Source: Selaginella moellendorffii
Taxonomy: Eukaryota > Streptophyta > Lycopodiopsida > Selaginellales > Selaginellaceae
Assembly: GCF_000143415.4 (NCBI RefSeq)
Contig: NW_003314327.1
Location: 859,403-919,402, forward strand
Direction of reading: 5' to 3'
DNA length: 60,000 nt
Positions 19,839 through 29,179 of the stretch are shown one piece after another (positions within the stretch are counted from its first letter, which is position 1; the number at the start of each line of letters is the position of its first letter). The notes under the pieces are model-generated. The model saw nothing but the letters and a program-made list of their open reading frames with translations. It ran no database searches and was not told the origin of the DNA. A program made the translations under genes and the position numbers.

Positions 19839-21434
19839 ATGGAGATGGAGAGCGAGGCTCCGGCCGCGGCGCAGGATCTCCAGTCAGACGATATGATCTG
19901 CAGCCAGGACTTTTTATGGTATGCATTCCTTTTCCAATGATGCGATTAGGCGTTCTTGTTTTTCTCCCTTCTCACAGCACTGCCGATTATGTGACGCCCG
20001 TGGAGCAGCAGTTCACTGTGGATTTCAATGCTTCAGACAAGGTTCGTGAATGATTGGAAGGGAAATAAGAAAAGAAATCGTTTTTTTTTTTTTCCACTAG
20101 AATGCTGTGCTCAATGTGCCTGTGGGTCTGACGCCTCTACGGAGCAAAAGACCAAGAAGTGGTATGTGTAGCTTTGCTTTGACAATCTTACACACTCGCT
20201 CAGTTTTTTTTTGTTCTTCTTTGTATGTTCTTTTCCTAGATGAATATTTGAACCAAGAAGCAGAGAATGCAAAGACATTGTCTCTGCGACAGCGCGTCAT
20301 GTCCCCACCATGCTTCCGGAACCCTTTTGTTAACAGTGATGTGTTTCCCGAGAGAGCTAGGCAGGGTATGTTGTTATTTTTGCATTTTTCCTTCATAACT
20401 TTTATTCTCATACAGGATGTGTCTCTGCTTTTGGTTCTTCATCGCGTTACCGTGAGGAGTTCCATCAAATCAAGGTATATGTGCTTAAATTTGTATGATT
20501 TACATTCTTACACCACTGTCAGGAAATAGGACGAGGTGATTTCAGCTATGTTTATGAAGTTCTCAAAAGACTTGACGGCTGCCTTTATGCTGTAAAGCAT
20601 TCCAATCGGCGGCTGCTGAATGAGGGAGATCGGTTCGTCACTAAATCAAGAGACTATGGTATTGATTTGGCAAATTTTTCATTTTGCAGGAGGAAAGCAC
20701 TGAGAGAAGTTCAGGCACTCTCGTGTCTTGGTGAGTTGGCTTTTTCCTTTCAATATTGCCACTGGCTTCTTTAAACTTAACCAGCTTCCAGGTTACCATG
20801 AAAACGTAGTGCGTTACTTCTCTTCATGGTTCGAGAATGACTTTCTGTATATCCAAATGGAGCTGTGCGAGACGAATCTACGAGACGAGAGCCTTGCATG
20901 GACATTTACGGAGAAGAAGCTGACCGAGGCGATGTTCCAAGTAAGCAGCTCAATTGTATTGTTTTCTTAGTTTGTCTTGCATGGCAGCTCTTAAACGCTT
21001 TGAAGCACTTACACTCGCATGGCCTCGCTCACCTGGACGTGAAGCCTGACAACATCTACATTCGCAAAGGCGTCTACAAGATTGGCGACTTTGGCCTCGC
21101 TTGTCGAATCGATGGCGCCATTTCCATTGAGGATGGCGACTCGAGATATCTCCCGATGGAGCTCATCAACGATGATCACAGTCACCTTGACAAAGCCGAC
21201 ATGTTTTCCCTGGGGGCGACTTTCTACGAGCTCGCAAGACGCTCGCCACTACCAGCGTCCGGAAGCCAGTATCAAGCCATCCGCCAGGGAAAGCTCGCTC
21301 TTCTTCCCGGATTCTCTCTTGTGTTCCAGAGCTTGATCAAGTCTCTGATGCATCCAGCAGCAAAAAATCGCCCCTCGGCTGCTCAAGCTCTCAAGAACGC
21401 GCTCTTCAAGAAGTCCTCATCAAAGGTTCTTTGA
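19839..21434 (+). CDS. WEE1: WEE1-like protein kinase
   Basis: Inhibitory kinase that phosphorylates the Tyr15 position of cyclin-dependent kinases; in plants it acts in the DNA-replication checkpoint. Nine exons: 19839-19918, 19978-20041, 20101-20161, 20240-20365, 20416-20474, 20523-20632, 20690-20730, 20792-20940 and 20988-21434, 378 residues. Just before the kinase domain stands SRYREEFHQIK, as in plant WEE1. Kinase features: glycine loop EIGRGDFSYV (131-140), AVKH lysine 155, SSWFENDFLYIQMELCE, catalytic loop HLDVKPDN (Asp247; L replaces R, as usual for WEE1), DFG 264-266, EDGDSRYLPMELIN and DHSHLDKADMFSLGATFYEL. The regulatory N-terminus (about 130 residues) is shorter than in flowering plants. 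All introns are 46-80 bp. Exon joins are supported by frame throughout. Confidence 0.93.
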
Positions 21435-21606
21435 GAGGAAGGACTGAAGAGATTTTCGTGGAGGAATTTTTTCGGCAAGCGCGATCTGTGAGCTTCGATC
21501 TGGATAGGGTTCTACAAGATTAATCACCTGATTGGCAGTGATGATGACGAACTCTATATGACTGAGTCAAGCCCTTTGACTCCGTAAAAAATCCGATCCT
21601 AATATT

Positions 21607-21960
21607 TTATATACTTCTTGTTGTTCCTGTCCGTTCTCCTAAAAAATCTTGTTTCAGCCACCGGATTATCATAGGAAAAACCTTCACGCCCCTTATACAG
21701 TTCTGCCTGTGCACCGAAATCCACGTGGGATCTAGCAGTCTGCTCCCCAAAACCAGTTCAAAATATGCAGACATCAACTGCAACAAGTCGTCGCCTCTTT
21801 GCAACGTAGAAGCCAATCGGAGTGGCAGTTAAAGGAGCATCTCCACTCACACTTGATGCAAACCAGAGGGTACCTCTACCCTCAATGCCCTCCAGCAAGG
21901 AGGCAGCAGCGAATGCTAGTCTTGCACGGTTCTCAGCAGAATATTAGACTTTTACGGAAC
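21607..21960 (-). pseudogene. SCP-like phosphatase relic
   Basis: Minus-strand similarity to the phosphatase genes at 23.3 and 26.5 kb: LLQLMSAYFELVLGSRLLDP and QNCIRGVKVF correspond to FLQLMAARFELVLWTAS..LLDP and QHCVGGLKD. The part between (TASPQAYAEAALG) is deleted, removing the catalytic threonine. The plus strand at 21805-21945 still shows diverged N-terminal coding sequence of the family. It lies about 1.5 kb outside the triplicated module and shows an older, fourth copy. Confidence 0.65.
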
Positions 21961-21984
21961 AAAGAGACCACAACTAAGGTCAGG

Positions 21985-22250
21985 TAAAGAGGAAGTGGAA
22001 TTTGATCTGTTGCAGAATTCCTGCTTGATTGGAGATGGAGGTTTCCGGCAGGTCTTCAAGCTTTTCTTGAGCAATCTGGCAGCAAAGGTGGCAATTCGGC
22101 AGCAGAACGAACTCGCAGAGAAGTTCAGCACTTTCCTGAATCCCAGTCTCATTAGCAAAGAGGCAGAAGTCCTAGATCGAAATTCTCCAATTCATCGACC
22201 CACTATTATTGTGTTCTCATTTTTGCTGAAAATCTCGCCATGGCTGGGAA
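21985..22250 (+). pseudogene. Receptor-like kinase glycine-loop fragment (tentative)
   Basis: Plus-strand frame reading NSCLIGDGGFRQVFKLFLSN then AAKVAIRQQNELAEKFSTFL and SLISKEAEV. The order LIGDGGF-x-x-VF...KVAI..Q...EF..E...IS resembles subdomains I-III of plant receptor-like kinases. The third glycine-loop position (GxGxFG) carries Arg, the catalytic VAIK lysine reads Arg, and no later subdomain follows. Treated as a fragment; the family call is uncertain. Confidence 0.4.
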
Positions 22251-22309
22251 CCCTTTGCATTTTATACATGAGGCCCGGGAGGAATAATTTTTTATTGATT
22301 AACTTCTGA

Positions 22310-23330
22310 TAGTGAATAAAGACTAACTATACATAATCTGCTAATTTAAATGGAGAAGTGCTTCTTATTTCCTTTCTATATATTTCCATAATCTTAGATG
22401 TGCTCATACAATCTCAGGCAGATACTTGTGCTTGATTGTCAATCCAAAATTATAACACATAAATAGTCAGAATTTCAGAAGGAAAAATGTTTTGCATATC
22501 TTGAAATTTCTTTAAACATTGGAAGAATAACTTTTTAACATCACATCAATATCACTATAAAGTCTTTCAGATTAAAAACCCATTCCATGTCTATTGCATG
22601 TTGAGACATATATATTTGCCTTTTGGTTTATTAAATTTGGCATTAACCTTCTAATTCCTTTTTCTTTTCTTAGGATTTGATAGGCATTATCAAGGTATAA
22701 TTTTTATAGTTACAAAAATCTCAAATTTGAAAAGTTTTTTATTGAGCATATTTAAGGAAATCAAATATGGTGGTGGATATTTTATCTTATATTTGTCATA
22801 TAATGAGTAATATATATAATTTTGTCATCATTTGAACAAGATAGTTAAAATTTTGTACTACAATAAAAAAAAAATTAATTGTTATATTATTAATTAAGTT
22901 TTATTCTGTTTAACCATGGTGCCATGGTATTATATAGTAAAGATTATGGCATTTTTTACTTTGCAACCATGGTTAACATTGTTATTTGCAATGACTAATA
23001 GGTAAATGTGTTAAAGGTATAGTGGCAATAACATATAATTGTGAATTCTATTTAGAATGTTTAATGAGTTTAAGAATATTGGAGATATAATTGCATATTA
23101 AGTGACTAAAAATACCTAAAAACTAAAATTTCTCATATAATAAAATAAATGTTAAATTCTATATATTTATTTAAATAAACTTTTGGAAAGAGTTATTTGC
23201 AAAACTTTGGAAATCTTGAGAGGAAAATGGCCACCTAAGCATTTATCAAGAGCATAGTGAATGGAATATTTTTCTTTTACTCTTAAAACAAAAATTATTG
23301 AAATAAATAAGCAAAACATCAAAATTAAAA
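22310..23330. other. AT-rich intergenic DNA, no gene seen
   Basis: About 1 kb of strongly AT-rich sequence without coding signal. Contains poly-A and TATATA runs and no clear repeat shared with the rest of the window. Confidence 0.5.
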
Positions 23331-24188
23331 TTATGGATTAATACGTACTGAACTCAGAAATTCTTCATCGCAATTCTCTTCACCAAGAAGTGGTATATAA
23401 ACTGGCATATCAACTTGGACTGCTAAAGGCACCCCCTTTTGAAGTTGATCCCTTTTCCAAGAGGGCAACCATGGTGTCACTTTCCCTTCAACGCCTTTAA
23501 TCACATCTAAAAGTCCTTGCTCCCTGAACTTATTAAGCCCTTTCACAAAGTCCAGTGGGTAATCACAAGCAAGTGTTGTGAGCAACTGTCCAAGCTTTTG
23601 AAGTGTGATATCTTGCTCTTGCTCATCACTTCCATCCCTAATAAACCTCTTGATGGCAATGGCATTAGCTAAAAGCATGCTTGGAAAGTTGGAGATTTGA
23701 TCATCCACCACAACAACCATGCTTAACTCCCGCCCAAGCCTGGAGATATCCTTCAATCCCCCTATGCAATGTTGCCAATAAAGCCTATAAGTAAAAATTT
23801 GTCCCTCGGGATCCAGCAGTCCCAATGCAGCTTCCGCATACGCCTGCGGAGAGGCCGTCCACAAAACCAGCTCGAAACGTGCAGCCATCAACTGCAAGAA
23901 GTCGTCAACGCAGGGCCTCTTGGCAACGTAGAAGCCATCGCCCTCACCACACTGGCAATTAAAGGGGCATCCCCGCTCACACTTGATGTAAACCAGAGTC
24001 TCATCTAAATCAAGCACCAGGGTACCTTTACCCTCGAATGCTGTCGAGCGCGGAGGCAGTAGCGAGTGCTCGTCTTGCACAGCGGCAATTGTGCACCGCT
24101 GCAAAGCCACCTGAGAGTCGAAGTACCTGGATCGCTGCCCAAACTTGACGCGCAACATTCTGAAACCCTTGTTTGAATTAGGGCTCAT
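23331..24188 (-). CDS. SCP/FCP1-like HAD phosphatase, module copy 1
   Basis: Single-exon gene of 285 residues in the HAD superfamily branch of CTD small phosphatases, Dullard and TIM50, which remove phosphate from Ser/Thr. Motif I is VLDLDETLV (nucleophile Asp60, acid Asp62); motif II is LVLWTAS (Thr111); the lysine is in GLKDISRLGREL (Lys146); motif III is MVVVVDDQ (162-163). Between motifs I and II a Cys-rich loop (CERGCPFNCQCGEG) is specific to this local family. The start MSPNSNKGFRMLRVKFGQRS contains a second Met at residue 11 that equals the start of copy 2. Substrate is unknown; RNA polymerase II CTD or a membrane/mitochondrial partner are options. It is divergent from a broken IPT9 copy starting at 24208. 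Confidence 0.8.
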   Translation of the reverse strand: MSPNSNKGFRMLRVKFGQRSRYFDSQVALQRCTIAAVQDEHSLLPPRSTAFEGKGTLVLDLDETLVYIKCERGCPFNCQCGEGDGFYVAKRPCVDDFLQLMAARFELVLWTASPQAYAEAALGLLDPEGQIFTYRLYWQHCIGGLKDISRLGRELSMVVVVDDQISNFPSMLLANAIAIKRFIRDGSDEQEQDITLQKLGQLLTTLACDYPLDFVKGLNKFREQGLLDVIKGVEGKVTPWLPSWKRDQLQKGVPLAVQVDMPVYIPLLGEENCDEEFLSSVRINP

Positions 24189-24207
24189 CCAATATATTAC
24201 TTTTTAG

Positions 24208-25640
24208 GAATGCCGAATGGAGAGAGCGAAGAGGCGCGGATCGTCATCTCCGGCCAGACTGCCGTCGCCAAGCTGGCGCTCGCGCAGCGAGAGTGAAGGT
24301 ATTCTAGATTTCCGATATTTCTAGGGCCGATGGAGCGATCGTTGGATGGGGCAATGGACAGGTGTGTCGAGGGGTGATTTTGTTTTGCCATTGGTCTGTC
24401 GAGGGCGCTTCACCAGCTTGACATTGTGAATAGCACCCACTCAGGAATGGCGAGTGGATGCTACTGGATTTCTTTTTTTCTTTGAAAGAGGACTAAACTT
24501 GAAACTGTTTGGAATACACGGCTGGAGCGTTCTTGGACGAGCTACTTACAAAGTGACTCCGAGGGGACAACTTCCAATTGTTGTTTATTGCGGTGGAAAG
24601 GAACCCTTTTTCCTACCACTTCCAAGCAACGAGTGAAGCTATAACGCCATGGTTTTGTTTCGTAGGTACTTCCAAAGGAGAGCCCGGAGATTACTGCTCA
24701 AGTTGATACGGAAGTTTCCAAGGCGGGTGACTGGGACGGAGCGCTTGATATTTTCTGGAGAAAGCAGGAGATCTCTCGACTGCCAGGAGCCTCACTCGCG
24801 ATGACTGGTATCGCCTCCGGAGAGCACTCTCAATCATCAAGGTAAGAATTTTGAGCGGAGTTATCTACGTGGTTTGTTCTCACGCATCTGTCAAGTTTGC
24901 AGGCATCCGAAGAACTTGGGACATAGATAATGGACTCTGCTCCAGAGAGCTCCTGTGCTGCTTTCTCTACAGGCGCGGCGTTGATCTTTACAGGGCGATT
25001 AGATACGAAGAAATGCTGGCCTGGCTGGAACACGATCAAATAGTTGGCCTGACGTGTGTTTTCATTTTTTTCTCTACAGAAAACGACGAGAGCGGTCGTG
25101 GTATGCTGGCTGAGGAGCCATGGCTGCTTCTCTGGCCATCGCATATCAACAGGTGACTCGATCAACTCTAGGCAGTCTTCATCGTACAGGCAATGGAGCA
25201 CTTGAATGAGAGCCGATGCGCTGGCGGTCTGTCATCCGAGGGAGCTTCCAGGTAGCTTTGAAGTCATTGAAGCGGTCGTAGCCTCCTGATAAAAGTGGCC
25301 CTCCAGGAATTATGCCCGGCAGCAGCTGATCGCTCCGTCACGAGCCTCTCTCTCAGTGGATAGACGCTTCATAATTGAGCTCCTCTCTTTCTCTACACCC
25401 ATTCAATGATTCAGAAGCCTCTCACTCAATCTTCGTTTATAACTTTGCAGCAAAGGAGCCTCGATTTCCTGTAAAGATCGAGTCGCCTCTCGCCCGAAGC
25501 GATAGCCAGGAAGGAGCTCTGGCTTTTAAAGTCTTGCGTCGCCAAGAACAAGCAAGCAACAGCCACGACCTTGGCTAAAAACACCGAGTCTGTTCCGTTG
25601 TGTGTGTGTAGGATCCTCGAGCGCTCGCATCCCTCCAACT
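24208..25640 (+). pseudogene. Broken IPT9 (tRNA dimethylallyltransferase) copy 1
   Basis: Follows the intact gene at 29.2-31.1 kb in order but is broken. The P-loop SGPTAVGKS is read here as SGQTAVAK and the next residues are deleted, ending at a stop. Later parts survive: GAFF/DDA region fused (TRLERSWT), [16 protein letters not shown] near 24670-24720, a stretch like [17 protein letters not shown] near 24790-24840, FLYRRGVDLYRAIRYEEMLA near 24965-25020, and the terminal exon [18 protein letters not shown] near 25470. Internal deletions remove WYLNGKPG, the AIGYRQ exon and others. Shares the Gly-to-Ala change in the P-loop with copy 2, so these two copies have a common damaged ancestor. Confidence 0.75.
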
Positions 25641-25649
25641 CTGGAATGG

Positions 25650-26455
25650 GTCAGGGTACGTAGATCAGCATTTCTTCATTGAAGGTTAAAAGGCACTGGG
25701 TGGTTTAAATTAATCAATACTATGTTTCTGCAATTAAGCCCTTTCATTTTGGTTAACATTTCTCCTTGGTAATAGAACTAATATTTTAAGTTGCCAAAAA
25801 CACAATGAAACTAGAATTACTTTGGTAAAAGTTTTCTGTGGAATTTGATAATGGTTTGGAGGGCGGCTGAGGTATTTTGACGTCAAAATAGCCTAATAAT
25901 TCCTTTAAGAAGTTGTAAAGGTACATAAGATAGCTTTCCAGAATTTCTTACCATTTGTTTTCTTAACATTTCTAAATATAAAAATACTCCAAAAATAAAA
26001 ATACGTTTCCGAATACTGTATATTTGTAAAGATGGCGTATAGATTTTTATAATTTTATCACGAACCTAAATATCTTTAAAGGTTTATGAGGTTCATAAGC
26101 AATATTTAGAATTTTATTTGATAATACAAACAAATACCATATTGTGCTAATTTGGTATGCCCTTTATGCAAGTTTATATGCTTGCTTACAGGATGTTTTT
26201 TAATGAGAAAAGCTGCACTTAGTAATGTAGCTTAAAGTTTGCATGTTTTGTTATGTTAAGCTTAGCGTTACCACTATTTATTGTGAAAGAAATATACTTT
26301 ACTTCATAATTTTATTTTAGCAAGATTTATATCAAAAAGTAAATGTTAATAAAATTCTAGACACAAACTCATTCAAATGAAAGACAAATGAAACACGCAA
26401 CCTTTCGTATTAATAATAAACTCCCTCACTGTCTATCACTATAAAGATATGGGTA
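25650..26455. other. AT-rich intergenic DNA, no gene seen
   Basis: About 800 bp between modules 1 and 2. AT-rich, no coding signal. A CAAT-like and T-rich composition only; nothing repeated elsewhere in the window that I could see. Confidence 0.5.
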
Positions 26456-26486
26456 TTAAAATATCAACTTTTTAAAGAGATTCAAA

Positions 26487-27308
26487 CTAAAGCCGCGTGT
26501 GAACACTACAGCCTTCATTACATTCCTCCTCAGCAGGAAGTGGCACATAGACTGGCATATTAGTCTTAGCTGCAAGAGGCACACCACTTTGAAGCCGGTC
26601 CCTTCTCCACGAAGGCAGCCACGGAATTGCTCTCCCAATGCCTTTGATCGCATCTAGAAGCCCTTGCTCCCTCAATTCATCAAGGCCTTTTACAAAGTCT
26701 CGAGGGTAATTACACGTTAGCTTGGTGAGCAACTGCCCAAGCTTTTGAAGTGTGATATCCTGCTCCTGCTCATCACTTCCATCCCTAATAAACCGCTTGA
26801 TGGCAATGGCATTAGCCAAAAGCGTGCTAGGAAAGTTGGAGATTTGATCGTCCACCACAACCACCATGTTTAACTCCCGCCCAAGCCTGGAGATATCCTT
26901 GAGCCCCCCTACACAGTGCTGCCTGTAGAGCCTGTGCTCGAAAATCCGACCCTCAGGATCCAGCAGTCCCAGTGCAGCTTCCGCATACGCCTGCGGAGAG
27001 GCCGTCCACAAAACCAGCTCGAAACGTGCAGCCATCAACTGCAAGAAGTCGTCAACGCAGGGCCTCTTGGCAACGTAGAAGCCGTCGCCCTCACCGCACT
27101 GGCAATTAAAGGGGCATCCCCGCTCACACTTGATGTAAACCAGAGTCTCATCTAAATCAAGCACCAGGGTACCTTTACCCTCGAATGCTCTCGAGCGCGG
27201 AGGCAGTAGCGAGTTCTCGTCTTGCACAGCGGCGATCGTGGTGCACCGCTGCAAAGTCACCTGAGAGTCGAAGTACCTGGATCGCTGGCCAAACTTGACG
27301 CGCAACAT
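26487..27308 (-). CDS. SCP/FCP1-like HAD phosphatase, module copy 2
   Basis: Single exon, 273 residues, about 90% like copy 1 by eye over the first 200 residues and less alike near the C-terminus (LPSWRRDRLQSGVPLAAK). All catalytic parts are present: DLDETLV (Asp51, Asp53), LWTASPQAYAEAALGLLDP, GLKDISRLGREL and VVVVDDQISNFPS. It starts at MLRVKFGQRS, which supports the inner Met as the native start of the family. The 130 bp to the broken IPT9 copy on the other strand would hold a shared promoter. The high similarity of copies 1 and 2 shows recent duplication or conversion; open frames in both suggest selection. Confidence 0.8.
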   Translation of the reverse strand: MLRVKFGQRSRYFDSQVTLQRCTTIAAVQDENSLLPPRSRAFEGKGTLVLDLDETLVYIKCERGCPFNCQCGEGDGFYVAKRPCVDDFLQLMAARFELVLWTASPQAYAEAALGLLDPEGRIFEHRLYRQHCVGGLKDISRLGRELNMVVVVDDQISNFPSTLLANAIAIKRFIRDGSDEQEQDITLQKLGQLLTKLTCNYPRDFVKGLDELREQGLLDAIKGIGRAIPWLPSWRRDRLQSGVPLAAKTNMPVYVPLPAEEECNEGCSVHTRL

Positions 27309-27439
27309 TTGGAAACCTTTTCTGAATTAGGGTTCATCCAGCCCTAATACATCCTTTATATATACAACCTTTAGAATTTGGTTAATTAAGCGAAGGCCTT
27401 TTGACTAAAGCTTCTGTTCTATTGCCATTGTGGCAGCGT

Positions 27440-28265
27440 CGCCAGCGCAGGCAAGAAGAGAGCGCGGCGACGTGATCGTCATCTCCGGCCCGACTGCCGT
27501 CGCCAAGTCGCGCCTGGCGCTCGCGCAGCGGCTCAATGGCGAGAGTGTGTGCAGGTATCGCTAGATTTCCGATATTTCATGTCTCGACTGCCAGAAGCCT
27601 CACTCGCGATGACTGGTATCGCACTCTCAATCATCAAGGTAAGAGTTTTGAGCGGAGTTATCTACGTGGTTTGTTCTCACGCATCTGTCAAGTTTGCAGG
27701 CATCCGAAGAACTTGGGACACAGATAATGGACTCTGCTTCAGCTACCGCTCCAGAGAGCTCCTGTGCTGCTTTCTCTACAGGCGCGGCGCTGATCTTTAC
27801 AGGGCGATTAGATACGAAGAAATGCTGGCCTGGCTGGAACACGATCAAATAGTTGGCCTGACGTGTGTTTTCATTTTTTTCTCTACAGAAAACGACGAGA
27901 GCGGTCGTGGTATGCTGGCTGAGGAGCCATGGCTGCTTCTCTGGCCATCGCATATCAACAGGTGACTCGATCAACTCTAGGAAGTCTTCATCGTACAGGC
28001 AATGGAGCACTTGAATGAGAGCCGATGCGCTGGCGGTCTGTCATCCGAGGGAGCTTCCAGGTAGCTTTGAAGTCATTGAAGCGGTCGTAGCCTCCTGATA
28101 AAAGTGGCCCTCCAGGAATTATGCCCGGCAGCAGCTGATTGCTCCGTCACGAGCCTCTCTCTCAGTGGATAGACGCTTCATAATTGAGCTCTTCTCTTTC
28201 TCTACACCCATTCAATGATTTAGAAGCCTCTCACTCAATCTTAGTTTATAACTTTGCAGCAAAGG
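27440..28265 (+). pseudogene. Broken IPT9 copy 2
   Basis: Starts [17 protein letters not shown] (P-loop Gly changed to Ala), then loses the whole middle part found in copy 1 at 24330-24770 and jumps to [17 protein letters not shown]. After that it is nearly identical to copy 1 for 600 bp (FLYRRGADLYRAIRYEEMLA near 27775-27825, then the exons up to 28260). The terminal exon is cut where the third phosphatase copy begins. No full-length product is possible. Confidence 0.75.
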
Positions 28266-28339
28266 AGCCTCATGTGTAAGCTAAAGAAGTCTTCATTGCA
28301 CTTTTCACCGAAAAGTAACACGTAAATGGGCATTTAAAC

Positions 28340-29087
28340 TTCAGCCACAAAAGGCAAACCACTTTGAAGCTTATCCTTTCTCCAGGAGGGCAACCATGGC
28401 ATTACTCTCTCCCCAATGCTTTTAATCACATCGAGAAGCCCTTCCTCCCTGAATTCGTCCAGCCACTTTATGAAGTCCAATGGGGACTCCCTCACAAGCC
28501 TGGTGAGCAACTGCCCAAACTTTTGAAGTGTGACATCCTACTCCTGCTCGTTGCTTCCATCCCAGATAAACCGCTTGATGGCAATCACGTTGTGCAAAAG
28601 CATGCTGGGAAAGTTGGAGATTTGATTGTCCACCACGACCACCGTGCTCAAGTCCCGCCCCAGCCGGGATAGATCTTTCACGCCCCCTACGCAATGCTAC
28701 CTGTAGAGCTTGTGCGCAAAAATCCACCCCTCGGGATCCAGCAGCTCCAGAGCAGCCTCGGCATACGGCTGTGGAGAGGCCGTCCACAAAACCACCTCAA
28801 AGTTTGCAGCCATCAGCTGCAAGAAGTCGTCGACGCAGGGCCTCTTGGCAACGTAGAAGCCATCGCCCTCGCCACACTGGCAATTGACGAGGCATCCTTG
28901 CTCACACTTGATGTAAACCAGAGTCTCGTCTAGATCGAGTACCAGAGTGCCTCTACCCTCGAATTCTCTCGAGCGAGGAGGCAGTAGCGAATGCTCGTCT
29001 TGAACAGCGGCGATCGTGGTGCACCGCTGCACAGTCACATGAGAATCGAAGTACCTGGATCGCTGCCCAAACTTGACGCGCAACATT
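28340..29087 (-). pseudogene. SCP-like phosphatase, module copy 3, two nonsense codons
   Basis: Same frame as copies 1 and 2 from MLRVKFGQRSRYFDS (29087) through VLDLDETLVYIKC and LWTASPQPYAEAALELLDP. At about 28696-28698 the Gln of LYRQHCVGG is TAG, and near 28546 the Gln of SNEQEQD is TAG as well; both are single CAG-to-TAG changes. No frameshift was seen between them. Ends near 28340 (LQSGLPFVAEV). Probably dead, although the first 130 residues with motif I and II could still be made. It is head-to-head with the intact IPT9. Confidence 0.75.
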
Positions 29088-29179
29088 TCCAAGAATTGGG
29101 GTTCTTCACGCCCTAGTAAATCCTTTATACAATACAATCACAGTAATAAAAGGAGGCTTTTAACTAAACCCTCTTTCTT
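29088..29179. promoter_or_regulatory. Very short bidirectional promoter, phosphatase/IPT9
   Basis: Only 92 bp separate the ATG of phosphatase copy 3 (minus) from the first ATG of IPT9 (plus; a second in-frame ATG at 29225). The equivalent interval is 19 bp (outer Met) to about 50 bp in module 1 and about 130 bp in module 2. All three share CCTTTATA-like AT blocks on the phosphatase side. Confidence 0.45.
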
